Below are positions 36,728-45,832 of a stretch of 64,000 nucleotides of DNA, one piece after another. The notes under the pieces were generated by a model that worked only from the letters and a program-made list of their open reading frames with translations, was not told the origin of the DNA and made no database searches. The position numbers and the translations under genes are program-made. Within the stretch, counting starts at the first letter, position 1, and the number at the start of each line of letters is the position of its first letter. The stretch is from Verrucomicrobiales bacterium (lineage in GTDB: Bacteria > Verrucomicrobiota > Verrucomicrobiia > Verrucomicrobiales > DEV007): contig DUBC01000007.1 of NCBI GenBank assembly GCA_012960505.1, forward strand, positions 1 through 64,000, read 5' to 3'.

Positions 36728-38020
36728 ATGCGTATTCTCAAACATGATGAACCAAATTTTGAGAGGAAAGCTGCTAAAGTTTTCAATAGGCGAGCCGTTC
36801 CTGCGGAAGACTTACGTATTTCCGTTGAAAAAATTATTTCAATGGTTCGTAGCGATGGAGATAAAGCGCTTTTCGCTTTAACTCAAAAATATGATGGCGC
36901 ATCTATCGGTGCTAAGGATTTGCTCGTCAAAAGGGGTGAAATAAATAAGGCAAAGAGCTCCGCTTGTGGTCAGGTGAAAGAAGCTATTAGTATTTCTCAA
37001 GCTAATGTGAAGGACTTTGCGTTAAGGGGGTTAAGAAAGAACTGGGAAATGAAAAATGCTCAAGGAGCAACCGTGGGTGAGGTTTTTCAGCCTTTTTCAC
37101 GCGTAGGTGTATATGTTCCAGGAGGATCAGCCCCTCTGGTTTCAACTTCACTTATGACTGTCGCCATCGCTGAGGCTGCAGGAGTTGAAGAAATTGTGGT
37201 TTGTACACCTCCAAATAAGGAAGGTGAAATTAATTCAGAGTTACTTTATGCTCTTGAGGTTTCAGGAGTTACTGAGATTTATAAGGTTGGAGGCGCGCAG
37301 GCCATCGCAGCAATGTCTTTGGGCACTAAAAGTGTTGGTCAGGTTGACAAGGTTTTTGGTCCTGGAAATTCTTTTGTTGTTGAGGCAAAGAGGCAGTTGT
37401 TTGGAAGTATTGCGGTTGATTTACTTCCTGGCCCTAGTGAAATTTTTGTGTTGGCTGATTCTAGTGGACGTGCTGATTGGATAGCTTCTGACCTCTTAGC
37501 TCAGGCTGAGCATGGCGGGGATAGTCAAATCGCTTTTGCTACAACCTCAATTAGGCTCCTTGAGAAAGTTAAGGGCGAATTGAATTTTCAGGCAAAGCTT
37601 TTTAATAGAAGAAAACAAATATCCGAAGTAATGAAGAATGGGACTAGTCTTGTTCTATTGAAATCTATCAAGCAGGGGATAAAACTAGCCAATGATTTTG
37701 CGCCTGAGCACCTTTCTTTAATTGTTAAGAACAAAGAGGAAGTCCTTCCTAAATTAAAAACATGCGGAGCTATATTTATAGGATCTTATTCTCCGGTTTC
37801 TGTTGGAGACTTTTTAGCAGGGCCTAGTCATACATTGCCTACAGGTGGTGCGGGCAAATCTTTTTCTGGTCTAACTGCTGATATGTTTCAGAGGCGGACA
37901 AGTTTCATTGAGTTGGATAAGAAATCCTTGAAGAAATCTATACCTATAGTTGAGATTTTTGCAGAGATTGAGGGATTAGATGCTCATGGAAATTCTGCAC
38001 GTATAAGAGGGACTCAATGA
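36728..38020 (+). CDS. hisD: Histidinol dehydrogenase
   Basis: The 430-residue enzyme carries out the last two steps of histidine synthesis, histidinol to histidine with two NAD+. Zinc ligands and catalytic residues are at nearly the same numbering as in E. coli: Gln259 and His262 in 'LLAQAEHGGDSQ', Asp361 and His420 for zinc, and Glu327-His328 in 'DFAPEHLSL' for catalysis. Motifs 'VFGPGNSFVVEAKRQLFG' and 'GPSHTLPTGGAGKSFSGL' are intact. No other his gene is adjacent, so the pathway is dispersed. It ends 17 bp from the convergent ABC-F gene. Confidence 0.97.
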   Translation: MRILKHDEPNFERKAAKVFNRRAVPAEDLRISVEKIISMVRSDGDKALFALTQKYDGASIGAKDLLVKRGEINKAKSSACGQVKEAISISQANVKDFALRGLRKNWEMKNAQGATVGEVFQPFSRVGVYVPGGSAPLVSTSLMTVAIAEAAGVEEIVVCTPPNKEGEINSELLYALEVSGVTEIYKVGGAQAIAAMSLGTKSVGQVDKVFGPGNSFVVEAKRQLFGSIAVDLLPGPSEIFVLADSSGRADWIASDLLAQAEHGGDSQIAFATTSIRLLEKVKGELNFQAKLFNRRKQISEVMKNGTSLVLLKSIKQGIKLANDFAPEHLSLIVKNKEEVLPKLKTCGAIFIGSYSPVSVGDFLAGPSHTLPTGGAGKSFSGLTADMFQRRTSFIELDKKSLKKSIPIVEIFAEIEGLDAHGNSARIRGTQ

Positions 38021-38037
38021 GCGGAGTTGATAGGGCT

Positions 38038-40032
38038 CTAGTTTTCAGGAGCGGAGAAGCTATTGATTTTTTCATCAAAGCTTAGAGTTATTTGTTCGAT
38101 ATCATCGGATATTAAGGACCAGTCGGAGTATAGTTTTTCTACCTCTGCATGAATTTCTTTGTATTCTTTAGTCACATCCGCTGATTCTTTTGACTTAAAG
38201 AAAGCTGGATCAGCCATAGCTTTCTCGATTTCTAATTTTCTATCTTCAACTAATTTAATATTGTCTTCGATTCCTTCTAACTTTTCTTGAAGAGGTTTTA
38301 GCGTTTCAGCCTTCTCTTGACGTATTTTGCCTTGTAATTTTCTTGTCTCTTTGCGGTTAGGGGACGAAGAGGTTCCTTGTTTGGTTTTTTGTTCGTCTAA
38401 TTGTGGGCTGAAAATCTCTTCTTCTTTTTTCTTTTCAATATAATCAGATAGATTGCCAGGATAACTTCTTGGGGTTGTGCCGTTAGAGTAAAACTCTATA
38501 ACTTTGTCAGTTATTGGATCTAAGAAATCACGATTATGAGAAACGATTACAATTGTCCCTTGGTATGCAAGTAGGGCCTCTTGCAGAACATTTTGGGACT
38601 GCATGTCTAAATGGTTTGTTGGCTCATCAAGAATTAGGAAATTTGCTGGTTTTAGTAAAATTTTGGCAAGTGAGAGGCGACTCCTTTCACCACCTGACAG
38701 GACAGAAACCTTTTTGAATACATCATCACCTCTAAATAGAAAACAACCCAATAGAGAGCGTAAATTTCCTCCATTGTCTCTTCCTACTTCTTCTTCTATA
38801 GTTTCTAATACAGACATGGAAGGGTTAAGCTTTTCTGCATGATCCTGCGCGAAATGGGAAATGCTCACTTTATGGCCTGTTTTACGTTCACCTGAATCGA
38901 CTTCATCTGCTCCAGATAAGATCCTTGAGAAAGTTGATTTCCCAGCACCGTTAGCACCTATGATTGCAATCTTTTCACCTCTATCGATTCGAAAATCCAA
39001 GTTTTTAAAGACTATATTTTCTCCATACGAACGAGTCACATTGGCCAGCTCAATAACTATCTGACCTGATCTTTCTGGTTGAGGAAATCTAAGTTTAATT
39101 GCCTTTTGTGATTCTTGAGGAAGTTCAATTCTTTCAATTCTTTCAAGTTGTTTGAGCCGGCTTTGAGCTTGCGAGGCTCTTCGCGCTTTTGATCTGAAAC
39201 GATTAATGAATTGTTCGGCCTTTGCGATGTCCTTTTGCTGATTGTTGTAGGCTCTTTGAATTTGTTCTCTGAGAATGGCGCTTTGTTCAATGTAGTAACT
39301 ATAATTACCCGAAAATTCGTTAACTTTCCCGCTTTCGAAAGCTAGTGTTTTTCTGACTATAGAATCAAGAAATGCGCGGTCATGAGAGATTAGAATTACC
39401 GCGCCTTGATAATTTTGTATATAAGACTCAAGCCATAGTTGAGAATCCATGTCTAGATGATTTGTGGGTTCGTCAAGTAACAGGATGGAAGGTTTTTGAA
39501 GTAGCAATTTTGCTAATGCAATACGCATTTGCCAGCCCCCTGAAAATTCTTCTGTTTTCCGATTGAAGTCACTATCTTTAAAACCGAGTCCACTGAGAAC
39601 CTTTTCAATTGTCGGCTTCATTTTTCCTATATCATAATTATCCAGATCAATTTGTAGCTCTCCATATATTTCCAGAGTCTCAGCGTATTCTGAGCTGGAG
39701 GTGTCTAATGAACCTAACTGATCACTTGCTTCTTCTAACTTATTTTTAAGCTCTAAAGCGTTTTCGAATGCGGATTCTGCTTCATCGAAAAGAGTGCTTC
39801 CTGAATGTTTTATTCCATCCTGAGGTAAATAGCCAACTTCAATATATTTTGCGCGGTTAACATTGCCGGAGTCAGGTGTCATTGTGCCAGCAATGATTTT
39901 CATAAGAGTTGATTTACCGGCACCATTTGGACCAGCAAAGCAAATTCTGTCCTTGGAACTTACAGTGAACGAGAGTTCCTTATAAAGTACTCTGCCAAGG
40001 AATTGAACTGAAATATTATCAACGGCCAGCAT
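38038..40032 (-). CDS. ABC-F family ATPase (Uup/YheS-like)
   Basis: The 664-residue protein has two ATP-binding cassettes and no membrane segment, which is the ABC-F plan. Domain 1 has Walker A 'GPNGAGKST' near 35 and 'SGGWQMRIALAKLLL' with 'LLLDEPTNHLDMDS'. The linker (about 240-320) is a charged helical pair. Domain 2 has 'GANGAGKST', 'LSGGERSRLSLAKILL' and 'LILDEPTNHLDMQS'. A C-terminal coiled coil of about 100 residues follows ('KLQGKIRQEKAETLKPLQEK'), as in Uup. ABC-F proteins act on the ribosome or on stalled translation; the exact subtype is not clear. It is convergent with hisD. Confidence 0.93.
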   Translation of the reverse strand: MLAVDNISVQFLGRVLYKELSFTVSSKDRICFAGPNGAGKSTLMKIIAGTMTPDSGNVNRAKYIEVGYLPQDGIKHSGSTLFDEAESAFENALELKNKLEEASDQLGSLDTSSSEYAETLEIYGELQIDLDNYDIGKMKPTIEKVLSGLGFKDSDFNRKTEEFSGGWQMRIALAKLLLQKPSILLLDEPTNHLDMDSQLWLESYIQNYQGAVILISHDRAFLDSIVRKTLAFESGKVNEFSGNYSYYIEQSAILREQIQRAYNNQQKDIAKAEQFINRFRSKARRASQAQSRLKQLERIERIELPQESQKAIKLRFPQPERSGQIVIELANVTRSYGENIVFKNLDFRIDRGEKIAIIGANGAGKSTFSRILSGADEVDSGERKTGHKVSISHFAQDHAEKLNPSMSVLETIEEEVGRDNGGNLRSLLGCFLFRGDDVFKKVSVLSGGERSRLSLAKILLKPANFLILDEPTNHLDMQSQNVLQEALLAYQGTIVIVSHNRDFLDPITDKVIEFYSNGTTPRSYPGNLSDYIEKKKEEEIFSPQLDEQKTKQGTSSSPNRKETRKLQGKIRQEKAETLKPLQEKLEGIEDNIKLVEDRKLEIEKAMADPAFFKSKESADVTKEYKEIHAEVEKLYSDWSLISDDIEQITLSFDEKINSFSAPEN

Positions 40033-40090
40033 GGCTGGATATTAATTCTAATCAGCTGGGTTTCAATCGCTGAGAGCGAATTTTGACAAA

Positions 40091-41518
40091 TTATGAAATA
40101 ATATCGCTAATTACCTTACCGTGAACGTCAGTGAGTCGGAAATCTCTCCCTGCGTATCGGTATGTGAGCTTTTCGTGATCAAAGCCTAGCAATCGAAGAA
40201 TCGTAGCGTGCAAGTCATGCACGTGAACGGGATTTTCGACAGCCTTAAAGCCAAATTCATCCGTGGCGCCATAAGTATGCCCACCTTTGGTCCCTCCTCC
40301 GGCCATCCAAACAGTAAATCCCCAATGATTATGATCTCTACCGTTGATCTTACCTTGATTTGAACCCGGCTTAGGCATTTCGACTACAGGAGTACGTCCA
40401 AACTCACCTCCCCAAATGACCAGTGTTTCGTCAAGCATGCCTCTTTGCTTAAGATCAGCTAGAAGAGCTCCTATGGATTGGTCACATTGTTTTGCGAGTT
40501 TACGGTGATTGACTTCAAGGTCGTCGTGGCTGTCCCAGGGCTGGCCAGCGCCATGCCAAAGTTGAACGTATCGCACTCCTCGCTCTACTAGTCTGCGTGC
40601 TATAAGAGTTTGTCGGCCGTGTATTCCCTTGCCGTAAAGCTCGCGTATTGATTTAGGTTCTTTTGCGATGTCAAATGCGTCAGTTGCATCTATCTGCATT
40701 CGATAGGCTAATTCAAATGATTGAAGCCTGGATTCAAGATTAGCATCGTTAGATCTTGTTTCTTGATGTCTTCTATTTAATTTCCCAATTAGGTCTAATT
40801 GCGAACGCTGCTGCTGCATGGTTAATTTTGAGTTTTTTATATTATTGATGAGCTTATTAATTGTTTTGTGTTTTGAGTCGATATAAGTTCCTTGATAAAC
40901 TCCTGGGAGGAAACCGGCCTGCCAGTTCTGAGATTCTTGAATCGGGTATCCTCCTGGACACATAGAAATGAAGCTGGGAAGGTTTTGGTTTTCTGTTCCT
41001 AGTCCATAACTTACCCATGAGCCTACGCTTGGCCTTATTAGTCTCGGTTCTCCGCAATTCATTAATAGGAGAGAAGGTTCGTGGTTAGGTACATCAGCAT
41101 GCATGGAGCGTATGATACATAGGTCGTCAGCAGAACGCGCAACATTGGGGAATAGTTCACTGATTTCTAGGCCGCTCTGGCCATATTTTTTAAAGATGAA
41201 GGGTGATTTTAGAGCGACTCCTGTTGGTCGCTCTGTTTTCAGATAATCAATTGGAAGTTTTTTTCCGTCATATTTTGTTAATTCCGGTTTCGGATCAAAT
41301 GTATCTACGTGGGAAGGGCCGCCATTCATGAATAAATGAATGACGGATTTAGCTTTTGCCGGGAAATGAGGTTTTTTCGGCAATAATGGATTAATAGCAG
41401 ATTGTGCCTCTTCTTGTAATAATGCGCTTAAAGATAATGCGCCAAATCCGTTTCCTAAGCGATTAATAAAATCTCTTCTAGTGAAGAAATGGTGTCTATT
41501 GGTCGTTAATTTTTGCAT
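40091..41518 (-). CDS. DUF1501 protein
   Basis: The 475-residue protein opens with a Tat-like leader ('FTRRDFINRLGNGFGALSLS'). Signatures of DUF1501 (sulfatase-fold proteins of PVC bacteria) follow: 'AKSVIHLFMNGGPSHVDTFD' near 57, 'FKKYGQSGLEISELFPNVA' near 110, 'ERGVRYVQLWHGAGQPWDSH' near 312 and 'VIWGGEFGRTPV' near 360. It is probably periplasmic. It lies 2 bp downstream of the DUF1549/DUF1553 gene, the standard operon pair in Planctomycetes and Verrucomicrobia. The function is unknown. Confidence 0.9.
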   Translation of the reverse strand: MQKLTTNRHHFFTRRDFINRLGNGFGALSLSALLQEEAQSAINPLLPKKPHFPAKAKSVIHLFMNGGPSHVDTFDPKPELTKYDGKKLPIDYLKTERPTGVALKSPFIFKKYGQSGLEISELFPNVARSADDLCIIRSMHADVPNHEPSLLLMNCGEPRLIRPSVGSWVSYGLGTENQNLPSFISMCPGGYPIQESQNWQAGFLPGVYQGTYIDSKHKTINKLINNIKNSKLTMQQQRSQLDLIGKLNRRHQETRSNDANLESRLQSFELAYRMQIDATDAFDIAKEPKSIRELYGKGIHGRQTLIARRLVERGVRYVQLWHGAGQPWDSHDDLEVNHRKLAKQCDQSIGALLADLKQRGMLDETLVIWGGEFGRTPVVEMPKPGSNQGKINGRDHNHWGFTVWMAGGGTKGGHTYGATDEFGFKAVENPVHVHDLHATILRLLGFDHEKLTYRYAGRDFRLTDVHGKVISDIIS

Positions 41519-41520
41519 TG

Positions 41521-43953
41521 CTAATCAACGAAAATAAACTCGTTAGTGGATAATAAGGCCTGTGCGAGTTGATTCCAAATTGGATAAACGACATCAGTTC
41601 TTTTGTTTTTGCTTTGTGTGGATGTAATAAAGTTGAGTGAGTCCAGAAGTTCTTCACTACTGGGATTTCGGGACAAGATCTGTTGATAAAGCAATGTAAT
41701 TTTATCGTTATTTTTTGTTAATTGATTAAATCGTGGAGAATTAGCAATAGCAGTGGATTGATCCTGAATTAATTTACCATTTAAAATAAAAAGCGCTTGC
41801 TGAGGGACCGTCGTTTCGAGGCGCTTTGGTGAGTGAACGTCAGGGCTGGCAAAATCGAAGGTTCTAAAAACGGGGGGCAAATTTTGTCGTTCTATACGAG
41901 CATATATTGAGCGTCGATTTGAGTAGTTAGATGAAGTTATATCGACGGACCGTCCATACATTGTTGTATCAAGTTTTCCAGACACATAAAGAATCGAATC
42001 TCTGAACGACTCAAAATCTAGGCGTTTCCTGTTTGCTCTTGTGAAGATCCGATTCTCAGGATCTATTTGCTGAGTCTCTGTTTCCTTTAAGCCTATGGAT
42101 GATTGTTTATAGGTCGAACTTAGCAGAATAGAGCGGATAAGTTTTTTAGTGGACCATCCGTCCTTGATGAAATTGAAGGCTAAATAATCTAGCAGTTCAG
42201 GATGGGAAGGGGGGGTGCTTCTTAATCCAAAATCACTTGGAGTAGATACTAAATGACTTCCCATGAGATGACCCCAAACGCGATTGACCCAAACTCTTGA
42301 TGTTAAAGGGTTTGTATCACTGGCAATTGACCGAGCCATTTCAAGGCGTCCGCTCCCTTCTGTGTAGGGCATTCTTTGTTGATCTTCCAAAAAACCAAGA
42401 AACTGGCGGGGCACTTTTTTCCCCTTATTGTTGGGGTTTCCTCTCTCAAAAATTCTAGGTTCACGAGGTGTCGATCGATCAACTAAAACCATTGCCTTAG
42501 CAGGAGCGCCATGGTGAGTGGTTTTTATTTTGGCTAGATTCCTTCTGAGGTTTCTAACATGTTGTTGGCCTTTGGTTTCTAGTAGTGAAAAGATTTTTGA
42601 GGATGAAATTATGACGTGATCTAGTTCATTATGAAATTCGTTCGTGAGTTTAGACGCAGAGAACAGAGAAGCATATATTTGAGCTACCTCTTCCATGCTG
42701 CTAGGTGATTTTTTTTTCAATAACGAAAGTATGGTTTTATTTGCTTTGCTTTCGTTCTTCTCAAGATCATTCAGCGAGAGTTGCAATGATTGGATGAATG
42801 AATCTTCTTTGAGAGAATATAATTTGAACCATGCCGCGTAAATAGGATCTCCAGATTTCTTCTTTGCTTTTAAATGGTCTCTCCACCTGATCGTTGGTTC
42901 ATGAAGTAAGAATTTCGATGATGCGAGTTTTTTTAATTCATCGGTGCTTAGATTTATTCCCTCTGAAGCGGTCAAAAGATATTTTTCAATAAAGCTTTTT
43001 TGAATTAGTTCTTTTGACCTTTTTTCCAAGTAAGAATTAATCTCAGACTGTTTTGAATCTAGAATGCTTTTAAAGGAGTTGTATGCTTCCAGATCATTGG
43101 GTACTCCTAAAAGTGGGAGTTCAGAAGGTTCTGTAGAGCTATCAAAAACTCCATAGAGTGAATAATAATCACTGATCGGAATTGGATCATACTTGTGATC
43201 GTGGCATCTTGAGCATGCAACAGTAAGCCCCATTAATCCTCTGAAGGTGACGTCAATTCTATCATCAATAATGTCAGGATTTCTGTTTAGAAATCTTCTC
43301 CCGACCGTAAGAAATCCCATTGCTGCTAGGTTCTTTTTATTTCCATTGTTTTTGATGATCTTGTCTGCTGCTAGCTGATAGACTATAAATTTGTTGTACG
43401 GCAAATCTTGGTTCAGTGAATTGATTACCCAGTCTCTATAAGCATAAGCGTAGGGATATTCTCTAGACTCTTGAAAAACGTAACCCTTGGTGTCGGCGTA
43501 TCTTGCGATATCAAGCCAATGCCTAGCCCATTTTTCCCCAAATTTCGGGGAACTCAATAGATTGTCGACAAGACTAACGTAGGCATTTGGATCCGAATTA
43601 TTAATGAAACTTTCTGTGTCACTGTACTTAGGAGGATGGCCGAGAAGGTCAAAGTAAATGCGTCTGATTAGTGTTTTTCGTGTGGCTTTCTTTGATGGAT
43701 TTAGTTTTGCGTCCTTAATTTTTCGTAAGATGAATCGGTCGATTGTTGTCTCTGCCCAATCATTTTGTTGGAATTTAGGTGGAGGTGGGTTCTTGATTGG
43801 GGAAAAGGCCCAATGGCTTGAGCTGTTTGTGACTTCTTCAGAAATAGCTTTCCCCGTATCTGTACTGGGTAATAAAAAAAGAACAGTAAGCGCGTAGATG
43901 ATTGGTGCATGACCAATCCTAAAAAACTGTAAAACTATGAATGGAGACTTCAA
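41521..43953 (-). CDS. DUF1549/DUF1553 protein without the N-terminal cytochrome domain
   Basis: The product has 810 residues. After a signal or anchor segment comes 'HWAFSPIKNPPPP', then DUF1549 ('TTIDRFILRKIKDAKLNPSK', 'KWARHWLDIARYADTKGY', and the heme-type 'ACSRCHDHKYDPIPISDYY') and DUF1553 ('RLEMARSIASDTNPLTSRVW', 'TPSDFGLRSTPPSHPELLDY', 'LDFESFRDSILYVSGKLD', 'VPQQALFILNGKLIQ'). Most full proteins begin with a PSCyt1 domain; that part is absent here. It is co-transcribed with the DUF1501 gene (2-bp spacer). A periplasmic redox or binding role is inferred. Confidence 0.9.
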   Translation of the reverse strand: MKSPFIVLQFFRIGHAPIIYALTVLFLLPSTDTGKAISEEVTNSSSHWAFSPIKNPPPPKFQQNDWAETTIDRFILRKIKDAKLNPSKKATRKTLIRRIYFDLLGHPPKYSDTESFINNSDPNAYVSLVDNLLSSPKFGEKWARHWLDIARYADTKGYVFQESREYPYAYAYRDWVINSLNQDLPYNKFIVYQLAADKIIKNNGNKKNLAAMGFLTVGRRFLNRNPDIIDDRIDVTFRGLMGLTVACSRCHDHKYDPIPISDYYSLYGVFDSSTEPSELPLLGVPNDLEAYNSFKSILDSKQSEINSYLEKRSKELIQKSFIEKYLLTASEGINLSTDELKKLASSKFLLHEPTIRWRDHLKAKKKSGDPIYAAWFKLYSLKEDSFIQSLQLSLNDLEKNESKANKTILSLLKKKSPSSMEEVAQIYASLFSASKLTNEFHNELDHVIISSSKIFSLLETKGQQHVRNLRRNLAKIKTTHHGAPAKAMVLVDRSTPREPRIFERGNPNNKGKKVPRQFLGFLEDQQRMPYTEGSGRLEMARSIASDTNPLTSRVWVNRVWGHLMGSHLVSTPSDFGLRSTPPSHPELLDYLAFNFIKDGWSTKKLIRSILLSSTYKQSSIGLKETETQQIDPENRIFTRANRKRLDFESFRDSILYVSGKLDTTMYGRSVDITSSNYSNRRSIYARIERQNLPPVFRTFDFASPDVHSPKRLETTVPQQALFILNGKLIQDQSTAIANSPRFNQLTKNNDKITLLYQQILSRNPSSEELLDSLNFITSTQSKNKRTDVVYPIWNQLAQALLSTNEFIFVD

Positions 43954-44105
43954 ATTTACTTATTATTTAAATATAAATTTGCAGATTATAAGCCTATTCT
44001 TCAAGTAATAGGTAAGTTATAGCAAATATTTTGTGATTATTATTCCTAATTAAATCTGGTGATGAGGATGTATTTACAGAAGAATCAAACAATTCTAGAC
44101 TGAAG

Positions 44106-45005
44106 ATGATAATGAATTCGATAATTAGAAAATTTATAGCCTTAACTTTATTGACCCTCTGTACCGATTCTTTTTCACAGGAGCGATTGCCATATGCGGT
44201 TCAGAAATTGATTAAGGATTACGAGGCTTATGAAAAGGATATTACTGAAAAAGCTTCAGAATTAATTAAGAAGAAGCGTCTTGCGACTATTAAAACCTTG
44301 GAATTGGAATCGGCTAAGCTGACCAAAACTGGGAATGACGCTCTTGCGCGGGCAGTTTTGGAATTGGCATCAGCAATGACTGAAGGCAAGGAATTAAGCG
44401 TCTCAGAAAGTAATGAAGCGTCCGGAAATTCTAGATGGAACTCTTTATTTAAGCCTGAATCTCTTCCTGATACATGGATTATTCCTGAAGATCCGGATGG
44501 TGGGAGGGACTATGTAGGGGGCGTTTTATTGATGAAGTCAGTATTTGAGGACTCAGTGGCACTTCATGAAGCACCCGAAGGAGATCTTGTTGTGCGACTT
44601 AGATTGAAGATAGAAGATAATGATAATAAAGACACCAAGGATGAGAGGAAAACTGCTAGCGTTGGATTTATTAATTCGAAAGAGAGCCTTGTCTTGGTCA
44701 GCGTGAATCCATCTGGAACCGTTAGCGGTTATACAAATATTACTCCAGAGACGGATTTGGGTAATGAGAAGAGCGGTCTTAGAGAGGGCAAATTTACTGA
44801 AGTTCAGATTGCATGGGTCGCTACATACTTTCTGGTTTTTGTTAAGGACAAGTTATTAATCAAGTCTGATGTGGGGATTCCTAGGGGCACTGCTAAAATT
44901 TCTTTATTAGCTGATAACAGCAATGCCTCATTTAGTGATGTCGAATATTTAAAGCCGACACTGGATGATTTGAAGAAAATGGCTGCGGGGAAGCCTCTCG
45001 ATTAG
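44106..45005 (+). CDS. Secreted hypothetical protein with helical N-terminus and beta-rich C-terminus
   Basis: The 299-residue protein has a signal peptide (MIMNSIIRKFIALTLLTLC, cut near SFSQ). Residues about 30-95 are charged helix ('YEAYEKDITEKASELIKKKR'), a pattern often seen at the start of Planctomycete/Verrucomicrobial secreted proteins. Residues about 120-285 are beta-rich ('GDLVVRLRLKIEDNDN', 'EVQIAWVATYFLVFVKDKLL') and could be a jelly roll of the family used by domain-of-unknown-function 1080-like proteins; I cannot confirm this. No catalytic motif is seen. It is convergent with the SDR gene at a 20-bp gap. Confidence 0.6.
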   Translation: MIMNSIIRKFIALTLLTLCTDSFSQERLPYAVQKLIKDYEAYEKDITEKASELIKKKRLATIKTLELESAKLTKTGNDALARAVLELASAMTEGKELSVSESNEASGNSRWNSLFKPESLPDTWIIPEDPDGGRDYVGGVLLMKSVFEDSVALHEAPEGDLVVRLRLKIEDNDNKDTKDERKTASVGFINSKESLVLVSVNPSGTVSGYTNITPETDLGNEKSGLREGKFTEVQIAWVATYFLVFVKDKLLIKSDVGIPRGTAKISLLADNSNASFSDVEYLKPTLDDLKKMAAGKPLD

Positions 45006-45025
45006 GAGCTAGATTTTGATGAAAA

Positions 45026-45805
45026 TTAGGAGCTGCTAGGCATGGCCCTAACGGCACCGACAGAAATGCCTCCATCAACGAGTACGGTTTGGCCAGTGAC
45101 GTAGGCGCTAGCATCCGAGGAAAGGAATAAACAAGTTCCATCAAGATCATTTGGTTTGCCTATTCTTCCTAGAGGGATTTTTTCTTCGATGTAGTCGACC
45201 CATTTCTTATCCTCAAAAAGTTTAGCGTTTTGCTCCGTTTTAAACCAGCCAGGGGCAAGGCAATTTACTGTGACTCCTTTGTCGCCCCAATCGTGAGCAA
45301 GGCTCATGGTCATTTGTTTAATTCCTCCGCGGCTAGCTCCGTAAGGTGCTAGGCCAGCGTATCCAGCAACACAGGTTACGGATCCGATGTTAACGATTCT
45401 TCCATAATTTCTTTCTGTCATTCCTTTGGCAATGGCTTGGGCAAGGAAGAAGGCTCCTTTGAGATTTGTATCTACAACTGTGTTCCAATCTTCCCAGGAA
45501 ACTTCAAGTGCCGGTTTTCTAATGTTGCAACCTGCATTGTTGATTAAAATATCGATTCCACCGAGTTCTTGTTCGGCTTTGTTTGCTGCGGTCCGTATGC
45601 TTTCCAGATTCAGAACATCCATTTCCAGAGGCACACATTTTGAACCCGTGCTTTCGATCTCATTACTGGTTCCTTCTAATGAGGATAATGTTCTGCTTGT
45701 TATCGCGACATCAGCGCCGGCTTTCGCTAATGCATTTGCAAACTGACGACCTAGACCTCGACTTGCGCCGCTAACAAAAGCCTTTTTACCTTCAATGCTA
45801 AACAT
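45026..45805 (-). CDS. SDR-family oxidoreductase with Arg at the catalytic Lys position
   Basis: The 259-residue protein is a classical short-chain dehydrogenase: cofactor motif 'VSGASRGLGRQFANALAKAG' near 11-30, 'NNAGCN' near 90, 'NIGSVTC' with the catalytic Ser near 140 and the active Tyr in 'APYGASRGG'. The usual motif is YxxxK; here it reads Y-G-A-S-R. The end 'GQTVLVDGGISVG' is normal. Closest in style to gluconate 5-dehydrogenase or KduD-type enzymes of sugar acid metabolism. It lies 27 bp downstream of the zinc alcohol dehydrogenase on the same strand, so both probably act in one sugar pathway. Confidence 0.85.
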   Translation of the reverse strand: MFSIEGKKAFVSGASRGLGRQFANALAKAGADVAITSRTLSSLEGTSNEIESTGSKCVPLEMDVLNLESIRTAANKAEQELGGIDILINNAGCNIRKPALEVSWEDWNTVVDTNLKGAFFLAQAIAKGMTERNYGRIVNIGSVTCVAGYAGLAPYGASRGGIKQMTMSLAHDWGDKGVTVNCLAPGWFKTEQNAKLFEDKKWVDYIEEKIPLGRIGKPNDLDGTCLFLSSDASAYVTGQTVLVDGGISVGAVRAMPSSS

Positions 45806-45832
45806 GATTTTAATAGTTGATTGGGTGATGGC

